Below, piece by piece: positions 62,715 through 64,000 of a stretch of 64,000 nt of DNA. Origin of the DNA: Aphrophora alni (lineage: Eukaryota; Arthropoda; Insecta; Hemiptera; Aphrophoridae); the NCBI GenBank assembly GCA_963513935.1, contig OY740769.1:73797712-73861711 (forward strand), written 5' to 3'. Both the position numbers and the translations under genes were made by a program. Each line of letters begins with the position of its first letter. Position 1 is the stretch's first letter. Under the pieces are notes generated by a model. That model saw nothing but the letters and a program-made list of their open reading frames with translations, did no database searches and had not been told where the DNA came from.

Positions 62715-64000
62715 AACTTCGAGATTTGTCCATCAGTTCTTGAGACAAAGCATGGAAAAAATACCACTGAAGAAAATGTTGAAAGTCTCAAAATCATTGA
62801 AAACTCAATGTCTGAATTCTAGCACCATAACAATACTTTTCTCATTTCTTAATTGGAAAATCTGTACGGTTTTATTACTTCATATATTTGTTGTTTCTTT
62901 TATTCAACAACGATTCTCGGTAATTCAAAATATCATTATTAGGATCAGCTGATTTAGTGGCTGGACGTTAAATCTGCCTGATTACGAAGTATGAGTTGTC
63001 TGGTGTTCTTTATCAAATGATAAAACAACAGACTAGTTCAATAATTTCCTTATATTTTCTGTCGTTTTAAACCAAGTAAAAAGGTTCATGTTTCCAACTG
63101 TATATTTTCCGCTATTTGTAAACTAATCTGGAATAGCGACTGATTGCAGCCTACAATTTTCCATCATTTCGAAAGTTCTATTTATTTGCAAATTATATAA
63201 ATAACCAATCAACCCCCCTGTTCCATTCTGCCTTAGTCTGTTAGTTTTACTGTGTCTTGTATTTTACGAACATTTTCAGGAATGTTATTTTTTTTTTGAA
63301 TTTGTATTTAGCAGTCATTATCCTAAATATTCAAATAGATGGACGCAGTCTTCACTTTACTTTTTCCGCAATATATTATACTATTTGGTTTGATTTATTG
63401 TCAATGAACACAATGTGATAATCCGGCAGAGAACCATGCAGTGACGTCATATTTCTTCTGGACACATGAGTCACAAGGCCGGGCAGTCCTGCTGGGAACT
63501 TGTTCTTAGACATTTCTGAGAAAACATGATTGGCTAGATTTTACCCACACACAGTTCATTAGACCGGTAAGAAATATCGTACCGTGCTCCGATTACAAAA
63601 ACCTAATAAATTGTGCACAAATATTTTATTGGCTTTTCACACACCCACGTTCAAAACCAAATGTAAAATATATATCTCCATCTAGCCAAAATGTCAGTTT
63701 AGAAGTTATTGGTAAAGAAAGTGAAAATAAGCCATGGACGCCAACTTAGGAGGTCGACTAACTCAAAACCGGTCAATCTAATTTTGATGAAGTGTGAAGA
63801 TTTATAAAACAAATTAATGGGTGTATCGCATATAAAAGGAAAGAGCGGTTCTAGAGTAAAATGTAAAAAACCGAAATGAACCCTACCATTTAGTGTTTAT
63901 ATTTATTTATATATTTTCATAACTTGCGATCTTTAATTTATATACAATCTGTCCCACGAAGAGGTAGGCTACACGCTTTGGATTTAATATTAACTGGTTA
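62715..64000. other. AT-rich stretch without recognised genes
   Basis: The 70-codon plus-strand frame at 62740-62952 ends in a hydrophobic segment but is unrecognised. No other structure was seen up to the window end. Confidence 0.35.

Noticed and set aside
46930..64000. Search for 5' ankyrin exons
   Set aside because: No minus-strand segment with an ankyrin-like TPLHxA pattern and a fitting donor was seen by eye; short exons may still be present.

Overview
The window is AT-rich nuclear DNA from an animal, most likely an insect, and probably hemipteran. That placing is an inference from three things: gene exons split by introns of 13-14 kb, very little coding sequence, and the mix of transposons (piggyBac, hAT, pogo, a DD41D mariner, R1/Jockey-like LINEs, Penelope-like and Polinton-like pieces), together with frequent TAGGCCTA words. 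There are no operons and no prokaryotic signals. Most open frames seen in translation are chance frames or pieces of dead transposases.

The only host gene I can support is an ankyrin-repeat gene on the minus strand. Its last three coding exons are at 46929-46593, 33642-33244 and 18992-18837. They join with correct GT/AG sites and matching phases, and two ankyrin repeats are rebuilt exactly across the splices. The predicted C-terminal segment is about 296 residues with eight ankyrin repeats. The 5' exons were not found between 46.9 and 64 kb, so the gene probably continues beyond the window or has small exons I missed. The introns (14.25 and 12.95 kb) are filled with transposons.

Layout. 1-18.8 kb lies downstream of the gene. 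It holds a hAT (ZBED5/FAM200-like) relic at 4.55-6.04 kb, a Tc1/mariner relic at 8.66-9.98 kb, a short DDE relic at 12.1 kb, and a 2.8-kb fold-back element at 13.63-16.42 kb. The fold-back has Polinton-like ends (5'-AG, 6-bp target duplication) and carries mirrored RING-finger exons. 18.8-33.2 kb (last intron) holds a hAT MITE with a perfect 8-bp target duplication, Penelope-like endonuclease and terminal motifs, a LINE endonuclease relic, a palindromic pogo-type element, and a piggyBac relic whose N-terminal coding region is tandemly amplified. 33.6-46.6 kb (the next intron) is a nest of insertions: an inverted pair of a dispersed repeat, a deleted piggyBac in a TTAA site of one repeat copy, two deleted pogo elements, two LINE lineages, and an almost intact DD41D (rosa-type) mariner inside a LINE. 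46.9-64 kb is mostly featureless AT-rich DNA with microsatellites, a 195-bp palindromic insertion carrying a hammerhead-like motif, and a MITE with 62-bp terminal repeats.

The most interesting points are the Polinton-like fold-back with divergent RING exons, the recurrent CTGANGA...GAAAY hammerhead-like motifs tied to Penelope-like sequence, and several insertions whose boundaries can be proved from the window itself by target duplications or an empty-site copy.
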